Source of the DNA: Candidatus Fermentibacteraceae bacterium
GTDB lineage: Bacteria; Fermentibacterota; Fermentibacteria; Fermentibacterales; JCC-6
NCBI GenBank assembly: GCA_030596465.1
Contig: JAUVJW010000099.1
Coordinates: forward strand, 1-7,026
Length of the DNA stretch: 7,026 nt
Direction: 5' to 3'
The notes under the pieces were generated by a model. It saw only the letters and a program-made list of their open reading frames with translations, ran no database searches and was not told the origin of the DNA. This document shows, one piece after another, positions 1-6,179 of this stretch; position 1 is the stretch's first letter; each line of letters begins with the position of its first letter. The translations under genes were made by a program, and so were the position numbers.

Positions 1-857
1 CCGGGTGGGGAACCGGCTGGAGGGAAGAGATAACTTATCACTATACCTGTACGGAGCCTTTCCGTTTTAGCCTTGGGAGTATGTCTCCCCGGGGAGCACT
101 TGCCATCTCAATGCCGGCGGGCGGCGGGTTTACAGTTGGAGCAGGAATAGCTACTGTTTCGCAGTATCAGATGGAAGCCAGCGTTCAGGTGTATCAGGAA
201 ATCGGGTATCTGCAAAGAGAACTCTGGGAGACCATGACAATAAATGCGACTGGAGACCTGAATGAAGCACTTGTCTCTTTGGCTGGATCTGTGGGACCTG
301 TTAACATCGGCGTTTCTCCGGGAATAAGATTCGGCAGTGGCGAGTCAACCACCTTATCCAACAGGGTCAGCGGTCCGGATTCCACTTTTCTTGAATCCTG
401 GGATGCTGCCGGCTTCGCTCTCAGAGCTGGTGCCAGCATGAACATGGGCTACACAACCGTCTTTTCTACATATACAAGCGGAGACAGCAGGTACTATTCG
501 TTCACAGGTCTTGGCGCTGTCGCTTCTTTTCCTTTCTTGAAGGGCGGCTATCTGGGTACCGAGCTGGCTGTTCTCGACGGGGACAATCCGAAGGCTACAG
601 CCTTTTCCCGTTTTCCAGGCATCATACCGGACACGAACATGTATATCAGCGTATGCGGTTACAGGCCGGATGTCGCACTTAAGACCGGCCTGGGTATCGG
701 TGTCGGTGGCGACTACAGCTTCGGGAATTACAGGGTGTCCGCTGCGTATCAATACCAGGGCCGTTACCGTGAAGGCGGTGCTGTACCTGTGAGCTACATC
801 AATCACATCTACGACGGCGGTCAAACTGTTATGGTGGGATTTGAGACAGCTTTCTAA
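1..857 (+). CDS. Probable outer-membrane beta-barrel protein, 3' part (start outside window)
   Basis: This is the C-terminal part of a gene whose reading frame is open from base 3 to the TAA at 855-857, giving 284 visible residues. An ATG lies at 81, but the GGGAG before it ends only one base from the ATG, too close to serve as an SD site. The 26 codons before it are open and protein-like, so I treat the gene as cut by the window edge. The protein is rich in Gly, Ser, Tyr and alternating hydrophobic residues, with repeated short strands such as GLGIGVGGDYSF and YRVSAAYQYQ. It ends in Phe (VMVGFETAF), as expected for a barrel recognised by the BAM assembly machinery. No catalytic motif or TonB plug is visible. 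The family is not certain; it recalls the PorV/FadL-like class of barrels, but I cannot assign it. It is followed by 439 gene-free bases, so it is probably not co-transcribed with the receptor. Confidence 0.72.
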   Translation, partial: GWGTGWREEITYHYTCTEPFRFSLGSMSPRGALAISMPAGGGFTVGAGIATVSQYQMEASVQVYQEIGYLQRELWETMTINATGDLNEALVSLAGSVGPVNIGVSPGIRFGSGESTTLSNRVSGPDSTFLESWDAAGFALRAGASMNMGYTTVFSTYTSGDSRYYSFTGLGAVASFPFLKGGYLGTELAVLDGDNPKATAFSRFPGIIPDTNMYISVCGYRPDVALKTGLGIGVGGDYSFGNYRVSAAYQYQGRYREGGAVPVSYINHIYDGGQTVMVGFETAF

Positions 858-1008
858 AGGAGTGTGTTCAACATATTCGTAAATGGATGTATTTATAAGT
901 TGTTGTCCGGGTTTATGGAACAAGGGTGGTGAAATTCAGGCATGCAGTCAAAACGGGTAACTTCGGAAAGAAGGGTTTATCAACTGTTTTTGAGGACAGG
1001 TGTCTTTC

Positions 1009-1060
1009 CGGGTACTTGTGCGGTGCTGAACCACTTATACCCGATTCCCGTTTTGTTGTT
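1009..1060 (+). terminator. Weak terminator-like hairpin with T-rich tail
   Basis: CGGGTA (1009-1014) pairs with TACCCG (1038-1043). A smaller GGT/ACC stem can form inside (1022-1024 with 1030-1032). A T-rich run, TTTTGTTGTT, lies at 1051-1060, but seven bases separate it from the stem, which is not ideal for Rho-independent termination. Its position after the barrel gene and before the receptor promoter fits a terminator. This is inference from pairing alone. Confidence 0.3.
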
Positions 1061-1083
1061 CCCGCAGGGCATAAGACCACTTC

Positions 1084-1112
1084 TTGACACGGTTCAGGGG
1101 CTTAAGTATCCT
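1084..1112 (+). promoter_or_regulatory. Sigma70-type promoter for the receptor operon
   Basis: A perfect -35 hexamer TTGACA lies at 1084-1089. After a 17-base spacer comes TATCCT at 1107-1112, which keeps the key T, A and final T of the -10 box. Transcription would start near 1118-1120 and give a leader of about 178 bases before the GTG start of the receptor. It is the best promoter match I see in the gene-free stretch and could drive the whole operon. It has not been tested, and the consensus of this lineage is unknown. Confidence 0.55.
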
Positions 1113-1144
1113 AGAAGAGGAAAGAGTTGTGTAACAATAGGTTA

Positions 1145-1165
1145 GTGCGCCTTAACTAGGTGCGC
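1145..1165 (+). promoter_or_regulatory. Leader hairpin A
   Basis: The arms 1145-1152 (GTGCGCCT) and 1158-1165 (AGGTGCGC) form eight pairs, two of them G-U wobbles, around a five-base loop. It is not followed by a T run, so it is not a terminator by itself. It lies about 25 bases after the predicted transcription start, in the 5' leader of the receptor gene. Confidence 0.42.
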
Positions 1166-1182
1166 TGTAAAGTGTTAGGTGG

Positions 1183-1198
1183 CCACGGCTGGCCGTGG
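1183..1198 (+). promoter_or_regulatory. Leader hairpin B followed by a TTTG-repeat tract
   Basis: CCACGG (1183-1188) and CCGTGG (1193-1198) form a perfect six-pair GC-rich stem with a CTGG loop. The run TAGTGTTTGTTTGTTTG follows directly (1199-1215). A GC stem and a T-rich but interrupted tail resemble a weak terminator or pause site placed inside the leader, so conditional termination upstream of the receptor is possible. That role is inference. Confidence 0.42.
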
Positions 1199-1213
1199 TA
1201 GTGTTTGTTTGTT

Positions 1214-1267
1214 TGTGCGGATCCGTGCCTTCGGGGGGTGTACGCCGGGGTTTCGGACGGACGCACA
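1214..1267 (+). promoter_or_regulatory. Leader element C: long stem closing a small branched structure
   Basis: TGTGCG (1214-1219) pairs with CGCACA (1262-1267), and TCCGT (1222-1226) pairs with ACGGA (1257-1261). This makes an 11-pair stem with a two-base bulge (GA, 1220-1221). Inside it, CC-TTCG-GG (1228-1235) can form a UUCG tetraloop hairpin and CCG/CGG (1245-1247 with 1254-1256) a second small stem, giving a three-way junction. It ends 16 bases before the SD site of the receptor. It matches no riboswitch class that I can recognise. It may be a regulatory or mRNA-stabilising element. Confidence 0.42.
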
Positions 1268-1283
1268 GTTTGTAGCCAGGAGA

Positions 1284-1289
1284 AAGGAG
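1284..1289 (+). promoter_or_regulatory. Ribosome binding site fixing the GTG start of the receptor
   Basis: AAGGAG lies seven bases before GTG at 1297. The GTG opens a frame that begins with a typical signal peptide, so it is preferred although it is not ATG. Confidence 0.75.
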
Positions 1290-1296
1290 CTGCAAA

Positions 1297-4062
1297 GTGT
1301 TTAGGAGAGCGACAGTTATTTCGCTTGCTCTACTGCTGTTTGTATCCCTTGCTGCTACCGCTGGAACTACCGGCAAGATTGCCGGTCGCGTTACCGATAC
1401 TGACGGAAATCCGTTAATCGGTGCGACTGTGATGATCTCAGGTACTTCCTACGGTGCAATGACGGATCCAAACGGAGAGTATTTCATTATCAACCTTCAA
1501 CCCGGGACATATAATCTCAGGTCAAGCATGGTTGGTATGGGCGAGCAGACCCAAGAGGGTGCAAGTGTCATCGCCGACATGACTACCCGAATGGACTTTG
1601 TACTTAACCCCGAGGCAGTTGGAAGTACGGTTATTACCGTGACCGACCAGAGGGGTATGATTCTTCGCGGTGTCACTTCCAGTGTATCTGTTGTGACTCG
1701 TGACGAGATCAGAACCATGCCTGTTGCCGGTATCGCCGATGTGGTGAGTCAGCAGGCCGGTGTTATTGACGAGGGTGGCATTCACATGCGTGGAGGTCGT
1801 TCAGGCGAGGTTTCTTATATTGTTGACGGTGTGTCGCAGACAGACCCCAACGGCAATTCATCAGATCAGTCACTTCCCCTTTCAGCAATGGCTGAAACAT
1901 CAATTATCACCGGTGGTTTTGGTGCTGAGTATGGAAATGCTCAGTCGGGCATTATTAATGTTGTAACCCGTGAGGGTGGAGGCAGTTATACTGGTTCCAT
2001 CGGCATGAACGGTAACGATTTTAATGCCCTTGGCATGTCAGACGACTGGACCTGGGGATACCCGGGCTCATGGTGGGCAGGCCCCAAGTTTGACGGTGAA
2101 GACGGACAGATACTTCAAGAATTCGGGGGCAATAAGCCTGCCGATTTTTCTGAAGCGAGACTGACGGCAGAAGCTTCACTTGGCGGACCTGAACCAATTA
2201 CACAGACCCTTCTTCCAGCAATGGGACTTGATGTGGGTGCCGATGTCCGTTTCTTTGGAACCATAAAGTGGTTGCAGTACGGTGGCGGTCGTGACGGTAA
2301 CTATGGTTACCTTCTGAACACCGGAAGCGATCAGTGGAACGGTAACCTGAAGCTTACAATCAAGCCTAATCCCAAAACCAAGATAAATTTCAGCGGGTTC
2401 TACAGACAAACTGAAAGAAATGTGTATGGCGGTTGGATATATGCAAGGTTCGAGGACGATTATCTTGATCCTCTTACCGGGGACATAATCCCCGGAACCG
2501 AGTTCCGTTATGGCATTCCCCACTCGAATGTGGAAAACTACTCCATGGGCTTCAGCCTTACTCAGACTCTGAGCGACGCAAGCTTCCTGGAGTTAAAGAT
2601 CAACCAGTATGTAACTTCAGACGAGCGCAGAATTGATGAACCCGGTGGAGGCGTTCTTGGAGAAGACTACACCTATGAAGACTGGCAGAACTACACACCT
2701 GCACGCACACAGGACAGCGATGGATTCTACCGCTCCGGACAGAACAGGTCAGCCTGGTACGACGCCAGAAGTTCGACCTCTACTGCCAGAGTGGATGTAA
2801 CAAGTCAGGTTAACCAGCAGCACCAGCTCAAGTTCGGTGCTGAGGGCAAATACTATGATGTTTATGAATACAGAGTTGACACCGCGTCAGGTGGAAATAT
2901 TTACATGAGTGACTGGCATTCCTTCCCCCATGCTGTAGCTGCGTATCTGCAGGATAAGATGGAGTACAGGGGAATGATAGTTAACGCCGGTCTTCGTTTT
3001 GATTACTTCGATCCCAACTACGATGACTACCCTGCGGATCTCACCGATCCGATTAACCCTGGAACATCCGCCGGCGAGGGTGATCACATCAGGAATCCTG
3101 TCAGTGTAAGTTCAAAATATCACCTCAGCCCGAGGATTGGTTTCAGCCATCCCATAACTGATCGTGATGTTCTTCACTTCACTTACGGTCATTACTTCCA
3201 GGTTCCCGATTTTGGAAGAATGTTCGATGGATCGAATTTCGATCTTTCAGGTGCTTTCCCTGTGGTGGGAAACCCTGATCTTGAACCTGAGGAGACAATT
3301 GCCTACGAGTTTGGTGTAAAGCATCAGTTTGATGATCTGACCATGGTCGATGTCACAGGCTACTACAAAGACATCACCGGGCTTGTTGACATGCAGAGGA
3401 ACTTTTTTACTGCTGTTGATGCCTATGATCTTTATATCAACGGTGATTACGGTAATGTACGCGGTGTGGAGTTCAACGTCATGAGGCGTCCCTCAAACTT
3501 CATAAGCTTCAGCGGTAACTACACCTACTCCATTGCCAAGGGCAAGAGTTCCAGTGCGACCCAGAACTACACATACACCTGGGCCGGCTGGGTTATTCCC
3601 AAGCGTGAAAGTTTCCTGAACTGGGATCAGAGACACACGATCAACGCGAACTTTGACTTCCGTATTCCAAGGAACGAAGGACCTGCCTGGGGCGGAAGAC
3701 GCTATCTTCAGGGTCTTGGTCTTTCTCTGCAGTGGGGTTACGGCAGTGGTCTCCCCTACGATGCCAGTGGTCAGGCAACTGCCGATCCGGAGATCAACGG
3801 TGAGCGTGTTCCATTCACAATGAACACCACAGCCAAGCTGAACAAGTTGTTCTGGATGGGTGATACATCTCTGAATGTATATGTCTGGGTTCTCAATGTG
3901 TTTAACCGTACGAATATTAACGGAATTCTGGATACTGCGTGGTATGATGCCGATCAGGATGGTAACGGAAAGCCTGATCACGATCCCAGAGGCGGAATGG
4001 GTAACCCCAACGCTTATGACCGCAGAAGACAGATTCGTTTCGGTATTGACTTCGAATGGTAG
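1297..4062 (+). CDS. TonB-dependent outer-membrane receptor with N-terminal carboxypeptidase-regulatory-like domain
   Basis: This is a 921-residue outer-membrane transporter that imports a substrate with energy from the TonB motor encoded directly downstream. Residues 1-22 form a signal peptide (short basic start, hydrophobic core, AATA before the likely cut). Residues about 26-105 match a carboxypeptidase-D regulatory-like (beta-sandwich) domain: GKIAGRVTDTDGNPLIGATV, DPNGEYFI, LQPGTYNL. A possible TonB box, STVITVT, lies at 110-116. The plug covers about 118-227, with MRGGRSG, YIVDGV (174-179) and GFGAEYGNAQSGIINVVTREG (207-227). The rest is the 22-strand-type barrel, with a typical NPDLEPEE segment near 659-666 and a C-terminal Trp (FGIDFEW). 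A DxDxDG loop (884-889) sits near the end. The layout resembles Oar-like receptors. The substrate is unknown; no SusD-like partner lies in the window. The stop is TAG. Confidence 0.95.
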   Translation: MFRRATVISLALLLFVSLAATAGTTGKIAGRVTDTDGNPLIGATVMISGTSYGAMTDPNGEYFIINLQPGTYNLRSSMVGMGEQTQEGASVIADMTTRMDFVLNPEAVGSTVITVTDQRGMILRGVTSSVSVVTRDEIRTMPVAGIADVVSQQAGVIDEGGIHMRGGRSGEVSYIVDGVSQTDPNGNSSDQSLPLSAMAETSIITGGFGAEYGNAQSGIINVVTREGGGSYTGSIGMNGNDFNALGMSDDWTWGYPGSWWAGPKFDGEDGQILQEFGGNKPADFSEARLTAEASLGGPEPITQTLLPAMGLDVGADVRFFGTIKWLQYGGGRDGNYGYLLNTGSDQWNGNLKLTIKPNPKTKINFSGFYRQTERNVYGGWIYARFEDDYLDPLTGDIIPGTEFRYGIPHSNVENYSMGFSLTQTLSDASFLELKINQYVTSDERRIDEPGGGVLGEDYTYEDWQNYTPARTQDSDGFYRSGQNRSAWYDARSSTSTARVDVTSQVNQQHQLKFGAEGKYYDVYEYRVDTASGGNIYMSDWHSFPHAVAAYLQDKMEYRGMIVNAGLRFDYFDPNYDDYPADLTDPINPGTSAGEGDHIRNPVSVSSKYHLSPRIGFSHPITDRDVLHFTYGHYFQVPDFGRMFDGSNFDLSGAFPVVGNPDLEPEETIAYEFGVKHQFDDLTMVDVTGYYKDITGLVDMQRNFFTAVDAYDLYINGDYGNVRGVEFNVMRRPSNFISFSGNYTYSIAKGKSSSATQNYTYTWAGWVIPKRESFLNWDQRHTINANFDFRIPRNEGPAWGGRRYLQGLGLSLQWGYGSGLPYDASGQATADPEINGERVPFTMNTTAKLNKLFWMGDTSLNVYVWVLNVFNRTNINGILDTAWYDADQDGNGKPDHDPRGGMGNPNAYDRRRQIRFGIDFEW

Positions 4063-4071
4063 GAAATTTGG

Positions 4072-4085
4072 GCGGGTTTTCCCGC
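4072..4085 (+). promoter_or_regulatory. Perfect short hairpin between receptor and exbB
   Basis: GCGGG (4072-4076) and CCCGC (4081-4085) form a five-pair perfect stem with a TTTT loop, ten bases after the receptor stop and before the exbB SD site. No T run follows, so it is unlikely to terminate. Such a hairpin can protect the 3' end of a processed receptor message or adjust exbB translation; which applies here is inference. Confidence 0.35.
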
Positions 4086-4091
4086 AAGAAC

Positions 4092-4097
4092 AAGGAG
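4092..4097 (+). promoter_or_regulatory. Ribosome binding site fixing the exbB start
   Basis: AAGGAG lies nine bases before ATG at 4107. It selects this start over an in-frame ATG at 4056, which overlaps the receptor end, has no SD site and would put 17 extra residues before the signal peptide. Confidence 0.75.
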
Positions 4098-4106
4098 AGT
4101 TACCAG

Positions 4107-4637
4107 ATGCATAAAATACTGCTGGTGCTTCTGCTGATTATGGCACCTTTTGCCATCGCTCAGGGTGAAGAACCGGAAGCAATAGAAACCACCGAAGCGG
4201 TGACCGAAACTGTTGAAGAAGTACCCGCTCCCGCAGAGGAACCGCTTGTGGAAACTGAAGAGGCGGATGTTGTTGAAACACCTGTGGCTGAAGAAGTGGA
4301 GCGTTCACAGAGCGCAAGTATGGATCTCAAGGATCTGTTCATTGCCGGTGGAAACTTCATGTGGCCACTGCTTCTTGCCTTGATCATCGGTATTGCCGTT
4401 GCTGTAGAGAGATTTATTACTTTCAGCAAAGCAAAACTCGATGTAAACAAGTTTCTGGAGCAGCTTGGCGGATACATCCGCAAAGGTGACCTCAGCGGTG
4501 CTGAGAACCTCTGCGACCGTACTCGAGGTCCAGTATCCGCTATTCTCAGGGCTGGGCTCATGAGAAGAGACAAGGGGCTGCTGGATGTAGAGAAGGCAAT
4601 TGAGAGCGCCGGATCCATAGAGATGGCTCAACTTTAG
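4107..4637 (+). CDS. ExbB N-terminal fragment (product if TAG stops translation)
   Basis: If TAG terminates, a 176-residue protein is made. It contains the signal peptide, the acidic periplasmic stretch, membrane helix 1 and most of the cytoplasmic domain, ending in EMAQL. It lacks helices 2 and 3, which line the proton channel, so it could not work as ExbB. The start and SD site are well supported; the end depends on how TAG is read. Confidence 0.6.
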   Translation: MHKILLVLLLIMAPFAIAQGEEPEAIETTEAVTETVEEVPAPAEEPLVETEEADVVETPVAEEVERSQSASMDLKDLFIAGGNFMWPLLLALIIGIAVAVERFITFSKAKLDVNKFLEQLGGYIRKGDLSGAENLCDRTRGPVSAILRAGLMRRDKGLLDVEKAIESAGSIEMAQL

Positions 4638-4679
4638 AAGGGGCTTGTTGTTCTTGCCTCTGTATCAAGCGTTGCGCCA

Positions 4680-4946
4680 ATGCTTGGATTCCTCGGTACA
4701 GTTGCCGGTATGATTCGTGCTTTTGGTGAAATAGCCGCGGCTAAGAATGTTGACGCCAGCCTTGTTGCCGGCGGAATTCAGGAAGCGCTCATAACAACGG
4801 CCACCGGCCTTATTGTGGCAATTCCCATTCAGATAGCTAACAACTATTTCATTTCAAGGATAGGTCGTTTCATAACGGAAATGGAAGAAGCCAGCATGTT
4901 CCTTGTTGATCAGCTGGCCGACATGGAACATCTCAAGCAGTTGTGA
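4680..4946 (+). CDS. ExbB C-terminal fragment (part of the broken exbB frame)
   Basis: The frame after the TAG contains the second half of helix 2, helix 3 and the C-terminal tail of ExbB. The first possible start is ATG at 4680 (residue 192 of the full frame), which falls inside helix 2. No SD site precedes it, and no ATG, GTG or TTG occurs in frame between the TAG and this ATG. Separate translation is therefore unlikely. I read it as the remainder of exbB and not as a separate gene. Confidence 0.45.
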   Translation: MLGFLGTVAGMIRAFGEIAAAKNVDASLVAGGIQEALITTATGLIVAIPIQIANNYFISRIGRFITEMEEASMFLVDQLADMEHLKQL

Positions 4947-4958
4947 TAAGGAGCAAGA

Positions 4959-5705
4959 ATGCGCAGTGAAAAACCACGGGCGTCAGGCGAATTTTCGGAT
5001 TCGTCCATGTCCGATATTGCATTCCTGCTGCTGATCTTCTTCCTGGTGACAACCACCTTTGATGTTCAGAAGGGTATCAGCTATCAGTTGCCGAAAAAGC
5101 CCGATGAACATACTGAAGAGGTGGTGATCGATGAGACTAACCGACTGGTTATGACCGTCAAGCAGTGGGGTCTCGGGAGCTATGTTGCTCTCATTGACCA
5201 GGCACCCCCCGGCGGGCCGCTGCAGAGGGCCAGAGCCGGCGAGGATGTGAGCCTTGATGATCCGATCCTTCAGGATGGAATAATGACTCTTGCAGCTCAA
5301 AGAGCCGAAGCTTTGGAAGCAACCTCTTCCAGGCTGCTGAATAACTTAGAGGTGGCCAAGGGCGTGCCTTCCGGCACTTATTCCAGTCTGAGTTCGGCGA
5401 TACAGGCAGAAAATCTCACCCCTGTGGTGCGTTCCGGACTTATCCGGGAAATCATGGGAGGAGAGGCTCCTGTAGTTATCGATCCAAACTTTGGAGAAGT
5501 GGCTTTTGGCGATACACTTGTTCTTGCTGACGCAAGGCAGGGAGATATCGCTTCAGCCGTAAGAGAAAGTGAGCTTGTTGTTATTCTGAAGTTCTTTCCC
5601 GACTGTGATTACGACGGTATGATAAACGCGCTTGATATTCTCAGGCGCAACGGTGTCAGCCGTACGGGTATCACAATACAGGAAAGACTCGGAGGTGGTG
5701 TATAA
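4959..5705 (+). CDS. exbD: ExbD/TolR-family protein, long form with periplasmic insertion
   Basis: ExbD sits inside the ExbB pentamer and carries the aspartate that takes up and releases protons. The protein has 248 residues, against about 130-145 for usual ExbD. A short cytoplasmic tail is followed by one membrane helix (about 18-34), SMSDIAFLLLIFFLVTTTF, with the essential Asp at D19. The periplasmic part begins normally (NRLVMTV, 61-67). It then holds an extra stretch of about 110 residues (roughly 82-200) rich in Ala, Ser, Leu and Glu, and ends with the family's typical close, VVILKFFPDCDYDGMINALD and LRRNGVSRTGITI. AAGGAG (4948-4953) lies five bases before the ATG, and the gap from exbB is 12 bases. 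Its TAA overlaps the next ATG by one base. The function of the insertion is not known to me. Confidence 0.9.
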   Translation: MRSEKPRASGEFSDSSMSDIAFLLLIFFLVTTTFDVQKGISYQLPKKPDEHTEEVVIDETNRLVMTVKQWGLGSYVALIDQAPPGGPLQRARAGEDVSLDDPILQDGIMTLAAQRAEALEATSSRLLNNLEVAKGVPSGTYSSLSSAIQAENLTPVVRSGLIREIMGGEAPVVIDPNFGEVAFGDTLVLADARQGDIASAVRESELVVILKFFPDCDYDGMINALDILRRNGVSRTGITIQERLGGGV

Positions 5706-6169
5706 TGAAGATCAAGAGAAGAATGGCAGTGCCTGGATCCATTTTTACTGGAACCATGGCGGATATTGTTTTCCTGCTGCTGGTTTTCTTCATGGCAACC
5801 ACAATCTTCAAGGATGACAGTGGTCTCCGAATTCGCTTTCCCCAGGCTCACCCTCAGGTAATGAGCGAGCTGGGTAAGGAGAATCTCACCGTGGCAGTCT
5901 GGATTAAACAGATGAACCCGGGTGATGACCAGAGTGAAGTCATAGCAAGAATCGGCGACTATGATCTGCCTTCAGGGCAGGTTGCGGAACAGCTTAGAAT
6001 ACTTGCGGACAAATTCTGGCGTGAGCAGAACAAGCACCTTGATGTCATAGTAATCAGCGCGGACACCCGCGTGCCTATGAGGGCTATGGTTGATCTTTTT
6101 GCGGCTCTTCGCTACGAGGAACTGTACAGCATTCAGTTTAACGCTCAGGAATTGAGCACAGGAATATAG
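5705..6169 (+). CDS. exbD: ExbD/TolR-family protein, second copy of normal length
   Basis: This is a second, different ExbD of 154 residues. A basic cytoplasmic tail (KIKRR) leads into one membrane helix (about 18-35), TMADIVFLLLVFFMATTIF, with the proton-carrying Asp at D20. The periplasmic domain ends with LDVIVISADTRVPMRAMVD (112-130), matching the family's VVI-AD--VPY--VV--MD region. The start codon overlaps the stop of the first exbD (TAATG), and GGAGGT (5691-5696) lies inside that gene, so translation is probably coupled. The two ExbDs share the same plan but little sequence, so they are old paralogues and not a recent copy. They may form a mixed dimer in one ExbB ring or compete for it; this is inference. 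Confidence 0.9.
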   Translation: MKIKRRMAVPGSIFTGTMADIVFLLLVFFMATTIFKDDSGLRIRFPQAHPQVMSELGKENLTVAVWIKQMNPGDDQSEVIARIGDYDLPSGQVAEQLRILADKFWREQNKHLDVIVISADTRVPMRAMVDLFAALRYEELYSIQFNAQELSTGI

Positions 6170-6179
6170 TGGAGGTGAG

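Larger units (their letters stand above)
858..1296 (+). promoter_or_regulatory. Gene-free stretch holding terminator-like hairpin, promoter and structured leader
   Basis: No convincing gene was found in this stretch. The short open frames lack well-placed SD sites and their products look like nothing known. Reading left to right, 858-1008 shows nothing clear. A hairpin with a T-rich tail lies at 1009-1060, a sigma70-type promoter at 1084-1112, three hairpins at 1145-1165, 1183-1198 and 1214-1267, and the receptor's SD site at 1284-1289. The order suggests the end of one transcription unit and the start of the next. Confidence 0.6.
4107..4946 (+). pseudogene. exbB: ExbB (MotA/TolQ/ExbB proton channel family), interrupted by an in-frame TAG
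   Basis: ExbB forms the pentameric inner-membrane proton channel that drives TonB. The frame covers 279 codons plus a TGA stop, but codon 177 (4635-4637) is TAG. Nothing shifts: the same frame resumes with KGLVVLASV, just where family members read L-E-(K/R)-G/N. One change of GAG to TAG would explain it. Visible parts are a signal peptide (1-18, cut after AIA), an acidic Glu/Pro/Ala/Val-rich periplasmic stretch (19-72), membrane helix 1 (about 84-103), a cytoplasmic domain, helix 2 (about 180-203) with GFLGTVAGM, and helix 3 (about 220-244) with QEALITTATG. Residues T198, E226 and T231 match the pore residues T148, E176 and T181 of E. coli ExbB. An N-terminal extension with a cleaved signal peptide is also known for Serratia marcescens ExbB. 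Whether this is a true nonsense mutation, a read-through site or a sequence error is open. Apart from the TAG the gene shows no decay. Confidence 0.85.

Noticed and set aside
864..957. Very short frames just after the barrel gene, near an AAGGAG at 857-862
   Set aside because: The SD site is either only one base or about 20 bases from the possible starts, and the products are about 25 residues with no features.
942..1145. A 67-codon open frame in the gene-free stretch
   Set aside because: No well-placed SD site, no recognisable product, and it runs through the terminator-like hairpin and the promoter.
1203..1215. Short TTTG/GTTT repeat as a possible phase-variation tract
   Set aside because: Only three units are present, too few for a likely slippage site; better explained as the T-rich tail after hairpin B.
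1274..1290. AGCCAGGAGA resembles the B12 box of cobalamin riboswitches
   Set aside because: The match includes the SD region, and the rest of the box and the other conserved blocks of the class (such as the CCGCAAC-type segment) are missing from the leader. Chance resemblance is more likely.
1262..1296. CGCACAG and TGCAAAG recall parts of the cyclic-di-GMP (GEMM) riboswitch
   Set aside because: The GGGCAAACC stretch, the GAAA loop with its receptor and the spacing are absent, and the second block would overlap the start region.
3493..3981. Long open frames on the opposite strand inside the receptor, and others inside exbB and tonB
   Set aside because: They mirror coding frames with strong family matches and lack recognisable products.
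4635..4637. General recoding of TAG as an amino acid in this organism
   Set aside because: TAG is the natural end of the receptor (after the expected C-terminal Trp), the second exbD and tonB, so it works as stop in this genome.
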